Source of the DNA: Carallia brachiata
Lineage: Eukaryota; Streptophyta; Magnoliopsida; Malpighiales; Rhizophoraceae
Length of the DNA stretch: 64,000 nt
Assembly: GCA_021464245.1 (NCBI GenBank)
Contig: JADCRB010000077.1
Coordinates: forward strand, 1,385,063 to 1,449,062
Reading direction: 5' to 3'
Program-made: the position numbers and the translations under genes
Notes under the pieces: generated by a model
What the model saw: the letters and a program-made list of their open reading frames with translations, nothing else
What the model was told of the DNA's origin: nothing
Databases searched by the model: none
In this document: positions 1-9,539 of the stretch, piece after piece
Position numbering within the stretch: position 1 is the stretch's first letter
How the letters are laid out: every line of letters starts with the position of its first letter

Positions 1-114
1 TAAAGCTCTATATATAGAGAATCGTGCGGTGAATAAAATCCAAATCCCATCTATCAAAAGAAAAAAATTATTTTACCTCTTTAATTACGATGAACATTAT
101 CATAACGGCCAACC

Positions 115-1312
115 AATATCTTAAAGTCAACTGGTTGTTGTTCTATTGAAGTTGCAAAACTTTTAACTTTATTCACTGCGCGGTAACTTTTGGGGTTTGT
201 AAATACTAACAAAGGCCGAATATGGGTGCAACATTGAGATTTAGGGGCATACCTACGTTAGGGTATCACATGAATTTTGTTCTGTGATATAGGTAAGTCT
301 GTAAAATTCTTTCTTCTTTTTGGACATTTTTTTATTTGACTCTAATTAAAATTTAAACTCGAGACTTTCAGCCCTCAAAATGACTTCGATGTCAATTAAG
401 TTATGGTCCACTGGTCTTTTGGGACAATTTACATCAAGTCGTAAATTATGTTTTTTTTCTATTTGTATATTAAAATAATGATGTCTATCAACATTTAATA
501 TCCTGACATTTGCAAAAGATTCAAGAGTTGTTTGTAGTCTAAGCCCGCTACAATTAGAAATTTTTTTTTGTCGCAAAATAGTAGAAAAAAATAGGTAATT
601 TGAGTCATAGTACATCTCATTCTCGTATTTTGATTGTTATAGGTATAATTTGTATTCTTAATTATAATTTATCCATATGTATGCCTCCAAGTTTTTTTTT
701 TTTTTTTGGGTACAACTACGTTTTTCTTTTAATCCTTTAGACAAAAAAATATCTACTTTGTTGACTCCCTATGCTAATATTTGCAATTAGTTAAGTGCTA
801 ATTTACTCGCTTTTCATTACGATGCCAATAATTTAATGTTGCATAAAAAAAAAAGGGACAAGTTGCACTTGGCCTCCTGCATGGAAAGTTGAACTTAAGA
901 GTAAAAAAAAGTTTTTTTTTTTTTTTTTTTCCTCAATGGCGGAACTTTAGATATTGGAACAGGGTTCCATATACATGATCCTTGCTCCAATGAGTCTCCT
1001 ACGAGGTTACTGAACCGATGCGTAATTTATTTTATAAGTATATTTTAATTTTTTTAATTTAATATATTAAACAATAGTACTAGTAAAATTATTATAAAGA
1101 AGTAAAACTTTAAAAAATATCATTAAATTTTAAGCAATCACTTATCTATGTTAAGTATAATGATAATTTTATAAATTTCTGTTCAGTTAAATTCAAATTT
1201 TCGCATAATAGAAAAGGGAATAGAGGGTTTATTTTACACAATGGAGATTTATTAATAGAAAATGAAAAAAAAAAGAGAACAAAACACAATATTATTAAAG
1301 CCTATATCAATT
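115..1312. repeat. Direct-repeat unit A1 (non-coding, AT-rich)
   Basis: This stretch matches 2,445-3,791 in the same orientation almost throughout. Shared landmarks are the ATCTTAAAGTCAAC start, the CTCGAGACTTTCAGCCCTCAAAAT segment and the GGAACAGGGTTCCATATA segment. No convincing gene is present; the 89-residue minus-strand frame at 346-615 is not conserved as an open frame in the sister unit. This unit lacks the 155-bp insertion found in the sister unit and so preserves the empty site near 490-503. The first 114 bases of the window are AT-rich and show nothing identifiable. Confidence 0.7.
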
Positions 1313-1317
1313 GAGGC

Positions 1318-1990
1318 CAGGGACAGATCCAGGAAAAAAATTCAGGGGGGGCAAACTTGATATGTGTAATTACAATAATAAAATTCATTTGTATGATTAA
1401 AACACATGTTATAATAATTATTTTGAGTAATAAATATTATAATTATACTTGTGATTTTTAATATTTCAAAACTATATTTATAATTTTTTTATATAATAAA
1501 ATATATTTTTTATATAAGTAATAATTCAATCATCTAATCATTTACTTTTTATGTGATGGTATAATAGATTCTTTATAAAATTTATTGTAATTTTTTTTTG
1601 TATAACTATTGTAATTGATAAAATTAAAACTAATTTTATGATAAATAAATGTTTTTATATAAAAAGTAGTTATAAAAAAATAAAAAAGGAAACAAAGTTT
1701 TACTCAAGAAAAGAAAGAAGAAAGTATTTTATTTTTTTTAAGGGAACAAGAGTGGCATTAAATGCTCGACGCTCTGTTCTCTCAAAAGGCAACAATAAAA
1801 AGAAAAGAGGAATTTGGCCCCAAAAAAAAGCAAAAAAGGTAGCTTGTTTGCTCTTGAACTCGGAGCTGGCAAGACGTGACAGGGGGGCAAAACGCCCCTT
1901 CCACTGGAGCAACACATGACTCGTTAGGAAGTTGTGTAAAAACATTTATATAAAAGATACAAAGTCGGGGGGGGGGGGCATTGCCCCCCC
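1318..1990. mobile_element. Candidate non-autonomous DNA transposon with G-rich ends
   Basis: The left end reads CAGGGACAGATCCAGG followed by a G-run and GCAAAC. The right end is a long G-run, CATT and a C-run, then TGGGCACC. These resemble the G/C-rich 'CAGGGGCGGATCCAGG...GGGGGGC' ends that recur in plant non-autonomous DNA elements, but the terminal inverted repeats are imperfect and I see no clear target duplication. The interior is AT-rich without a credible gene. It occupies the place where exon 1 of the adjacent DEFL pseudogene would be expected. The distant segmental-duplication breakpoint (near 1,617) falls inside it. Confidence 0.3.
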
Positions 1991-2128
1991 TGGGCACCCT
2001 CCGCATCCTCTTTGTTCATATGCATGAGGATGACCATAGGTTTTTTTTTTTTTAATACACACTAATGTATTTGTGTTTTCAATCTTTGTTTCATGCTAAC
2101 GAAGTTAGAAAACATTGATTTCTTGTAG

Positions 2129-2328
2129 GTTTCACTAGGGAAATGGAGGCAAGAGAAGTATCAGGTCGTTGTTCTAGCGAAAAAGACTGCAAGGGTGTGT
2201 GTGATAGTTCTTGCCCACTTTGCGAGTGCTAGAAAGGGTATTGCATGTCCTCGAATTCCTTCCAGCCTAATGAGTTCGTCGGGACCAAAACCAACTTCGT
2301 ACCCCAGATCAAAAACCATAAGAACTAA
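2129..2328 (+). pseudogene. Defensin-like (DEFL) peptide pseudogene, exon 2 only
   Basis: This is the sister of exon 2 of the two intact DEFL genes near 40.6 kb and 51.0 kb, in the opposite orientation. A TTCTTGTAG acceptor precedes it, and about 100 bases of homologous intron are recognisable upstream. The cysteine spacing C-x5-C-x3-C-x3-C-x2-C-x-C is kept. A TAG at 2,230-2,232 replaces the Trp codon of the intact genes, and the last cysteine is lost (CMS instead of CEC). No signal-peptide exon is found upstream, where a G-rich element sits instead. The 3' part (FQPNEFV through the terminal TAA) is still recognisable. Confidence 0.75.
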
Positions 2329-2444
2329 GAGTTTCATTTCGTGGAATTGACCTCTTATCTCGGTTTTTTTTTTGGTGGATTGATATGTGATGGTGTAATG
2401 CCAATCGAGGATTATTATCAAATTTAATCTAATAAAATGGGCGA

Positions 2445-3791
2445 ACAAATATCTTAAAGTCAACCGGTTGTTGTTCTATTGAAGTTTGCAAAACTTTAAT
2501 TCTATTCATTGCGCGGTAACTTTTGGGGTTTGTAATACTAACAATGGCCGAATATGGGTACAACACGAGATTTAGGGGCATACCTGCTCTAGAGTATCAC
2601 ATGAATTTTATTTTGTGAAATAGGTAAGTCCGTAAAATTCTTTCTTCCTTTGGAGATTTTTTTTTATTTGACTTTAATGGAATTTAAACTCGAGACTTTC
2701 AGCCCTCAAAATAACTTCGATGTTATTGAAGTTACGGTCCATTGGTCATTTGGGACAATTTACATCAAGTCGTCAATTATGCATTTTCTATTTGTATATT
2801 AAAATAATGATCTATCAGCATTTAATATCCTTTTTGTTTCTTTTTCTGAACAGCAAGGGCATCCAATCAACAAGAATAGACACCCAACGAGCCAAAAATC
2901 CACCTTAGAATTGCCACAAGTCTAGCAATAACTCTACCCAAAAAACTAGAGTTCAAAAACTGAGACAAGAAGACAGCCCCTCACTAGCATTTGTATCCTG
3001 ACATTTGCAAAGATTTAGAGTTGTTTGTAGTCTAAGCCCGCTACAATTATCAAAATTTTTTTCTCGCAAAATAGTAGAGAAAATTAAGTAATATGGGCCT
3101 TAGTACATCTCATTCTCGTATTTTGATTGTTATAGGTATAATTTGTAATCTTAATTATAATTTATCTATATGTATGCCTTCAATTTTGGATTTGTTTTTG
3201 GTACAACTACTACGTTTTTCTTTAATCCTCTAGGCAAAAAAACATCTACTTGTGGACTCCCTATGCTAATCTTTGCAATTAGTTAAGTGCTAATTTACTC
3301 GCTTTTCATCACGATGCCAAATTTAATGTTGCATAAAAAAAAAGGACAAGTTGGACTTGGCCCCCTGCATGGAAAGTTGACCTTGAGAGTAAACAAAAGC
3401 TTTTTTTTTTCCTGAATGACGGAACTTTATATCTTGGAACAGGGTTCCATATAAAAGATCCTTGCTCCAATAAGTCTCTTGCGAGGTTACTGAACCGATG
3501 CATAATTTATTTTATAATTATTTTTTTATTTTTAAACTTGATAACATTAAACAATATTACTAGTAAAATTATTGTAAAGAAGTAAAACTTTAAAAAAAAT
3601 ATATCAATAAATTTTAGGCAATCACTTATCTATGTTAAGTATAATGATAATTTTATAAATTTCTGTTCAGTTAAATTGAAATTCTGCATAATAGAAAGGG
3701 AATAGAGGGCTTCTTTTATACAAAATGGAGATTTAATAGAAAAGAAAAAAAAAGAACAAAACACAATATTATTAAAGCCTATATCAACGAG
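2445..3791. repeat. Direct-repeat unit A2 (non-coding)
   Basis: This is the sister of 115-1,312 and of 53,115-54,478. It differs from unit A1 mainly by substitutions, homopolymer indels and a 155-bp insertion at 2,831-2,985. It contains no gene that I can support. Confidence 0.7.
2831..2985 (-). mobile_element. Short retroposon (SINE/truncated-LINE-like) with target-site duplication
   Basis: A 155-bp insertion begins with a T-rich run and CTGAACAGCAAGGGC, which is a reverse-oriented poly(A) end. It is flanked by AGCATTTAATATCC (2,817-2,830) and AGCATTTGTATCC (2,986-2,998). In the copy at 53,659 the right flank reads AGCATTTAGTATCC. Unit A1 carries the uninterrupted site near 490-503, so the insertion is proven by an internal empty-site comparison. 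Family not identified. Confidence 0.75.
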
Positions 3792-3925
3792 GCTGTACTC
3801 TTTTTGCTTTATCGCGTATGTACACGAAATGCATAAGTCATTGGCATTAAATATGAAATTAACAGTAGATTCGTTGTGATGGAGCACTAGTAGTCTTGAA
3901 AAAGAAAAACCAAACCTCATGCCTT

Positions 3926-3999
3926 AAGACATAGTTAAGTGGTTAAAACTTATATTTTAATTTGGAGGTTTGAGTTTTAATTCTAGTAAGGGGCATCAA
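3926..3999 (+). mobile_element. tRNA-derived SINE-like head with A-box/B-box motifs
   Basis: TAGTTAAGTGGTTAAAAC resembles a pol III A box, and about 25 bases later GGTTTGAGTTTTAATTC resembles a B box. These are followed by GGGGCATCAATC and a long T-run. The arrangement is typical of the 5' region of plant tRNA-derived SINEs. The T-run may belong to the adjoining reverse-oriented LINE tail. The call rests on two short motifs only. Confidence 0.35.
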
Positions 4000-4432
4000 T
4001 CTTTTTTTTTTTTTTGTTTTTACCGAAAGGGTAGGAGGTCTGGAATTAGAAAATTTTTTTTCAGATCAATAGATATTTCATTAAAGCAATTGATAAAGTA
4101 TATTTCAACCTACAGCCACATCTGAACCCACCAACGAATATAACTGCACTTGTAAGCACTTACAGGAAAACGATAATCTAAAATCCAATTACAACATCAA
4201 CCATGCAACTAGGGGATTGGCCTATGAATCCCTGTTTTGCAAGGCCGTCAACAATCGCATTAACGTCCCTGCCTAATGTGCTTGAACTCCTAGTTTTTAT
4301 GACTAGCAGAAACATCTTAATATATCTCATACCATCCCTCGCGCAATTTTCAAGGGCCATTGGAGCTTTTATTCACCCAAGAAGTAGCAACGATTGAGTC
4401 TGAATCAACAATGATTCGAGTAGTGCTAAAAT
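3995..4432 (-). pseudogene. LINE (A) ORF2 3' end: C-terminal RNase H half and poly(A) tail
   Basis: The minus strand encodes the end of a plant LINE ORF2 RNase H domain, with fragments VDSDSIVATSW, NGPWKLR and NAIVDGLAKQGF, then a stop near 4,178. A poly(A) tract follows (T-run at about 3,999-4,020 on the plus strand). The domain is cut at 4,432 by the copia 5' LTR and resumes at 22,507 on the far side of that element, where its N-terminal half (DRAAKRKPGPTGIGGVLRD) lies. Frameshifts interrupt the segment, so it is a fossil. Confidence 0.8.
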
Positions 4433-5172
4433 TGTGGGAAATATAGAGTATTTAAAAAAGGCTTGAATTCACATGGAAAGAGAATCAAGTAGTACTTAAC
4501 AAGTGAATATAATAAGAGACAAGAATCTCACATGAAAAAGAGAAATTAAGTATTACTTGTTTATAATCAAACAACTTTCTTATGCTTCACAAAATAAAGA
4601 CCCATAAGAAGTATCGCGCAATCTAGACTTAGGCCCGATATGAGCGGGCCCATTCGACCCAGGCCCGATATGAGTAGGCCCATGTGACCCTACGCGGTGA
4701 CCAGTCTACCCAAGCCTAATTTTTTAAGACCTTTCAGATATGTCAATCAAATAGCCGTTTTTTGACTAGTTGTTTTCGACTGTTAAGAGCCAACTATTAC
4801 AACAGTTACAAAATGTTGGAAACTAGCTGTTGTGACCATTAAACCAACCTTAATGCTCATTATTCCCTTCACGAAACTTTATATCCAGACCACTAAAATG
4901 GACTAAGCTGCTTTCAACAAGAGAGATGACATCTATCATACTATTCCTCTCCCTACTCACATTCTAAAATTCGTTAGGTTTTTCAAGTTTGTGCTGTTTC
5001 TGTCACCTCGCTTGTGAAGTGCACACCAGTGGGAAGGTTTGTCGTATCCTGAGAGGATAGTCGCCATTATACTTGTTGCACTGTGACTATATATATATAT
5101 ATATATATGCAAATGCATTGTCTTTAAGGATAGAATTGTGCCCTTGTGTTTAAGGATAGATTTGATCTTCAG
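4433..5172 (+). repeat. Copia 5' LTR, 3'-truncated and lacking the primer-binding site
   Basis: It aligns with the 3' LTR from TGTGGGAAATATA to ...CTTCAG. The last ~80 bases of the 3' LTR (AT-rich, ending CTAACA) are absent, and no TGGTATCAGAGC-type primer-binding site follows. Instead the gag ATG comes three bases later (5,175). A deletion therefore removed the LTR end, primer site and leader. An (AT)n run sits at about 5,090-5,108. The GGCCCGATATGAG motif is duplicated in tandem at about 4,632-4,682. Confidence 0.8.
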
Positions 5173-5284
5173 TTATGGATGCACTTTATAATCAATCAGA
5201 TTCTGCTATCAATCAATCTGCTACTGCTGCCAATCATTCTGTTACTATTACAAACCAATCAATTTCTACTTTTCTCAATCTCAG

Positions 5285-6124
5285 TGTAATGGGTAAATTT
5301 CGAGTCTAAAACAATTAAATTAAAAAATCCAAAAATAAATTACAAATAAAAATTTAAAATAAAAGAAAATTTACGTGGGGTCGATCTCCGTAGATCCTCC
5401 GATTAGTGTTCCTTTTTTGACTCTGTCAAGGGCTACACGAGCTTGATTTTGACAAAATAATTTCCACACCACAGCTTTATCTTGAACTGAGTAGACTGAA
5501 ACTGTATATGATTTGGACGTTTAGACTACGGTTAAGAACCGCAGAGACCTGATCTGAGTCGATTTGGCTTAATTTCACCGAGGGTCGACGGGACTTGTTC
5601 TCGGATGAGCTGTCTGGATTTTGCTGAGGGCCGTATGAGACTTAATCCCAGCCGAATTTGTAGTAATTTGATATTTTTAAATCTATATTTTCATAAATTC
5701 AGATCTAGAGCGATCCGAGAATATAAACCTAAAAATAATTTTAGAAATGGAAATAGCAAATTTTTTGGGGCTTACCCCTGAAATATCTCTCAAAAAGGAA
5801 TTAGGAGAGTATACTGCAGAGTAAAAGCACGTAGGAAAAGGAGAAATTTTCTTGAGAGATTTTCAAAATTTTCTTTTTCTCTCAAATTCTCTGAATTTTT
5901 TTGTTTACAGATTTGCTGAATCTTCAAGAGATTTTTTTATTTTTCACTCCTCTCTGCTTCTTTTTTTTTTCTTCACTTGCTTCTGTTTTTTTTTTTTCAA
6001 TTTTGGGGGAGGCCAATTTATAGGCCTCCCCCGCCTGCTTGCCACCAACCATTTGGTTGGTGGCGTTCAAGGTTGGCGGCTGCCAACCACTTCCCTTTTT
6101 TTTTTTAAAATTTATTTGTTTACA
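5285..6124 (-). repeat. Tat element 3' LTR
   Basis: This 840-bp LTR aligns with 14,825-15,619 throughout. It differs mainly by an extra ~40 bp (a CCAACCATTTGGTTGGTGG palindromic segment near 6,044-6,090). A GGAGGCC...GGCCTCC inverted repeat lies near 6,008-6,030. The element-side sequence read on the minus strand ends in GAAGTGGGGGCATT, a polypurine-rich tract directly before the LTR. Confidence 0.9.
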
Positions 6125-7018
6125 AATGCCCCCACTTCAAGGGTCAGTAAGGAAGAATTTTACAAAGATTATTCGAACCCGAGTCTTGAAGTTCAGTTTG
6201 AAACTTGGAAACGTCCTGATGAACATTGAATCTTGGAGTCTTCTATCTTTGAATATTTCTGCTGTTGTTGGATCACAATAGGAAACTGATACGATCTTGA
6301 GAAAGTTAATAGCCCAGCTAATATAGAAATTGAAGCCTTGGCTCCAGGTGCGGTCGAGCTTTCATAGCTCGCAAAGGCTGGTAAAGGTTCTTTGAAGTTC
6401 CAAAGCTCTGGTGAGGATGATCTGGTAGGCAAAGAACTTGAACCTCCCCAAGAGGAAGGCCCAGCACTTTGGAACTTCAAAACCGGCACACAGAGAGACT
6501 GATTGTAGTGATGATTCCCAAGTCTGCTTTGACGTAAGGAGAGTAGTTGGAACTTCCCTATACGTCGCCGCATCCGAAGGAAGATTAGGATGATTACAGT
6601 GTCTCATCCCTCTGTGGTAGATGTGAATTAAGGAGAGTTCCAACACCGATGGCGTTGGAGACTGAGTTTCGAGGGCTTTTAGGGATCCCTCGAGGAAGAC
6701 TACTCCTTCTTTTCTTAGCTCGTGCGCCTCCAACTTCTTGATCAAAGAACTTCCTGGGACAAGTGGAGAGACTAGCCATTTTCTTTTGAGAAGAAGAAGA
6801 ACTGAGGGGTGAGTATTATGACTCGGACATGCAGGATATATATACATAACATAAAGAGATTTTTTTTTTGAAAAGTCAAAAAGGAGGTACGCAGAATTGA
6901 GTAGGGTTCTCCACGTCCCTTTCCTCCATAAGAGACAAAAGAGGCAGCGGCTGATGCGGGTTACGAAAGTCGTTACCGTGTGCTGCCAAAGTCGTTGCAC
7001 CTTATCTTGTCGACCGTC
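6125..7018 (-). other. Tat element 3' region downstream of the WOX segment; unassigned frames
   Basis: This lies between the stop after the EAR-like tail and the polypurine tract. Two minus-strand frames stay open here (6,362-7,000 and 6,193-6,573). One shift of frame gives a stretch starting MASLSTCPRKFFDQEV (6,779 downward), with a Ser-rich segment and a QQQQK run further on. I recognise no domain. The copy at 56,819-57,709 has the same frames broken at different single bases. A 10-A run on the minus strand lies near 6,861-6,870. It may be an extra ORF or simply 3' untranslated sequence. Confidence 0.3.
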
Positions 7019-7626
7019 CTAGCGGGGCCCAAGGCGTAGCTCCAAGTCAAGATCGGCCTCGTCTGGTGGGCCGATGATGTTGACGTCACTTTCCGGCTGG
7101 TTGATGCTACCAGAATATTCTGTAAAGTTTCGCCGGAATGACTCCTTTCTGCTAGAAAAATTCCTCCTAGACTTAAGTATCTAGGAGGGATGAGGGATGA
7201 ACCCTTGGCTGACTCCGTAAGACCACCAGGACCAGTACGCATGCTCCCACAGGCTACGGCTTTGATTGTTATAACCTGAAGAGACCATTGTCGTGGTAGA
7301 ACTCGGACCTGCTTCATTTGAGGGCAAAGCTGTATCGGTGGGATCTACTATCGGAACGACAGACTGTTATTTGGAAAAAGCAGCTCTCAGTGCTGGTTTC
7401 TTCCCGCTTCTCTGATTCTGGAACCAATAAAACACATTTTACCTTCGATTGCCCTGAGCAGGCGCAATCGTGAGACAATTTGGTAAATCTGAAATGCATT
7501 AGGCATAATATCTCCATTGTTGTGGAAGACTTCCTCCAAAATTTGCAGTTGTGCCATGGTTGGTTGCCATCTTGTGCGAGGTGACCTTTCTTCTCCTTTG
7601 TGTTGAGGTTCTGCAACTGGTTCCAT
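7019..7626 (-). pseudogene. Captured WUSCHEL-related homeobox (WOX) coding segment with EAR-like C-terminus
   Basis: From an ATG at 7,626 (context AAAGATGG), residues ~17-80 form a WOX-type homeodomain. Helix 1 reads TRWQPTMAQLQILEEVF, and the loop is the expanded WOX form. Helix 3 carries IEGK followed, after one missing base near 7,434, by NVFYWFQNQRSGKK. The NVFYWFQN signature is diagnostic of plant WOX transcription factors and best fits the WUS/intermediate clades. About 12 codons later an in-frame TAA occurs. The same frame continues past it, and past a TAG, to DLDLELRLGPR and a stop at 7,019-7,021. LxLxL is an EAR-type co-repressor motif, known at the C-terminus of WUS- and SUPERMAN-type regulators. 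No WUS-box (TLxLFP) is visible. The homeobox is contiguous, with no intron. The segment lies inside the element, in the same sense as gag-pol. Broken as sequenced; the second copy (57,710-58,314) keeps the helix-3 frame but breaks elsewhere. Confidence 0.82.
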
Positions 7627-7733
7627 CTTTCTTGTGGCAAAGGAGCAAAGGTCTGGTAGGTGGTGAAGATCGGTTGAGACTGATGTTGAGTTTCAGACTC
7701 AAACCCTCCATCGCTTTTATATTTTTGGGTTGT

Positions 7734-8060
7734 TCACAGTTTATGCTCATGCGGGCCAGGAGTTGGATTGGATTTTGAACTTTGGTTCTGGACTGTGTCT
7801 GGAACGTAGAATTTTTGGGTTTTAGGCTTTGGATTGGATTGGGGTCGAGTGTTTGGGCTTCTAGACTTGGATTTTGGATTTGGGCTTGAGTTTTCTGAAT
7901 TGGGCTCAAGTGTTTGGGCTTGGATTTTTGGGTTTGGGCTTGAGTGTTTGGGTCTTGGACTTGGATTTGGTTTTCGGGCTTTGAGTTGGGCTTGTGTTTT
8001 CTGATTTGGGCTCAAGTGTTTGGGCTTGAACTTTTGGGTTTGGATTTTCGCTTGGATTTT
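7734..8060 (-). repeat. Degenerate (PNPK/TQAQ)-coding low-complexity repeat
   Basis: On the plus strand, TTGGGCTTGAGTGTTTGGGC-like words recur with a loose ~18-nt rhythm. On the minus strand they stay open as a Pro/Asn/Lys/Gln/Ser-rich frame with units such as SPNPKTQAQ. The array sits between integrase and the WOX segment and is kept in the second copy (about 58,440-58,760). It could be a linker N-terminal to the homeodomain or an untranslated spacer. Confidence 0.6.
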
Positions 8061-8077
8061 CAGATCGAGACTTTTAA

Positions 8078-8125
8078 CTTTTTTTTTGATTTTTTTTTTT
8101 TTTTTTTTTGATTTTTTGATTTTTC

Positions 8126-8183
<58 letters not shown>

Positions 8184-8192
8184 ATTTTTTTT
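8078..8192. repeat. Long homopolymer T tract (A on element sense strand)
   Basis: A run of almost pure T, broken by GATTTTT motifs, lies immediately downstream of the integrase stop in element sense. The copy at 58,765-58,905 differs strongly in length and interruptions, as expected of a slippage-prone or poorly sequenced tract. Confidence 0.85.
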
Positions 8193-8200
8193 TAAAATAT

Positions 8201-9480
8201 TTACACATAATACTGTTTCAGAAATTTACCATTGATTGGGCCGATTCGGACGCCTTCTTGGTCTGACAGCATGTAAGCGTTGTGAGTATAGGCCTCCTGC
8301 ACTAAGTATGGCCCATCCCATTTGGAAGTAAGCTTGTCACCAGGCCGATGCTTCATGTTGATGGGCCGTCGCACTGCAAGAACAAGGTCTCCAACTTGAA
8401 AAGATCGAGGGCGGACCCTGCGGTTGAACGTGTTGGTGAGCCGGGCTTGGTAGCACTCAAGTTGCTGTTGTGCTTCGAGCCTCCTTTCATCGAGGGCTTC
8501 TAACTCATCCAGACGTAGGCGAGCATTCTCCTCCTGTGTGAGTCCTTCCAGAACAGCCATGCGCAGAGATGGAATCTGTGTTTCCAACGGCAGTATTGCT
8601 TCGACACCGTAGACAAGTGAGTATGGCGTCGCCTGTGTTGGAGTCCGGTAAGTTGTACGATACGCCCATAATGCCTCCGGAATTCTGTCATGCCAATCTC
8701 TTTTGGATTTAGAGACTACCTTCCGCAACAGGTTGCATAAGGTCTTGTTGAATGCTTCAGCCAAGCCATTTGCTGGGGCATTGTACATGGATGACTTGTA
8801 CTGCTTGAACTTGAACTTCTCGCAGAGCTTGTCGATCAAGCTGTTGTAGAACTGCTTGCCATTATCAGTGATGATGAATCGAGGGACTCCATAGCGATAG
8901 ATCAGCTGAGTCCGGATGAAATTGGCAACATGCTCCTTCTTTACCTCTCTAAGTGGAATGGCTTCAGCCCATTTTGAGAAGTAGTCGGTTGCTGCGAGGA
9001 TGTACAGGTGACCCAGGGATGACTTTGGCAAGGGCCCCACTAAGTCGAGACCCCAAGCTTCAAAGGGCCAGGATGAGACAGTTGGATGCAGTGGCTCCGG
9101 TGGTTGATGTATGTAATTGCATGAAATTGACAAGCTTGACAAGTTTTAGCAAACTCAATCACGTACCAGTAGTATCCCATCCTTCTGAGTGGAAGTGCAA
9201 CTTAGGCCCGATTGATGTCCGCCACAAACACCAGAATGTGCTTCAGTGAGAGCTGTTTTGCCTCTTCATTGCTAGGCAGCGAAGAACTCCATCAAAAGAC
9301 CTTCGATACAGAGCATCCTTGAGATATATGAAGCGGGGAGCTCGTCGTTGAATTTCTGTCTTATGACGACGATCTTCGGGCAGCTTCCCGTGCTGTATAG
9401 TCAATGATTGGTTGGCGCCAATCCTCGTCCTCCGCGAGACGTACAGATACAGCGTTGGCTGCTGTAGTTTCTTCATCATC
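8201..9480 (-). pseudogene. Tat element integrase
   Basis: The 313-residue open frame (8,201-9,142) holds the integrase catalytic core with all three acidic residues in context: GLDLVGPLPKS, IITDNGKQFYNS and NGLAEAFNKT. The C-terminal part, VGDLVLAVRRPINMKHRPGDKL to KWDGPYLVQEAY, is typical of plant Ty3/gypsy integrases. Upstream (9,143-9,480) the HHCC zinc-binding part is frameshifted; the second copy shows it better as AHLGVCGGHQSG...CQACQ. The function would be insertion of element cDNA. The core is intact but the full polyprotein is broken. Confidence 0.88.
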
Positions 9481-9539
9481 CTTCTGTGGCACTATCCATT
9501 TCTGGCATACGGCAACAACTGTAGCCTGGATTTCTGACT

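Noticed and set aside
346..615. 89-residue minus-strand frame in repeat unit A1
   Set aside because: Not open in sister units A2 and A3, no recognisable domain; a chance frame in repetitive AT-rich DNA.
1638..2006. Overlapping frames on both strands of the G-rich element
   Set aside because: Lys/Phe-rich low-complexity translations on both strands, no domain; explained by homopolymers.
3630..3920. 96-residue minus-strand frame
   Set aside because: Frame broken in the duplicate at 54.3-54.6 kb and no domain.
3926..3999. A functional tRNA gene from the A/B-box-like words
   Set aside because: No cloverleaf, anticodon arm or acceptor stem can be formed; a SINE-like relic fits better.
8953..9249. 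Plus-strand frames antisense to Tat integrase (also 10,209-10,463, 10,998-11,276, 13,215-13,822)
   Set aside because: Shadows of the real minus-strand pol and gag frames; no domains.
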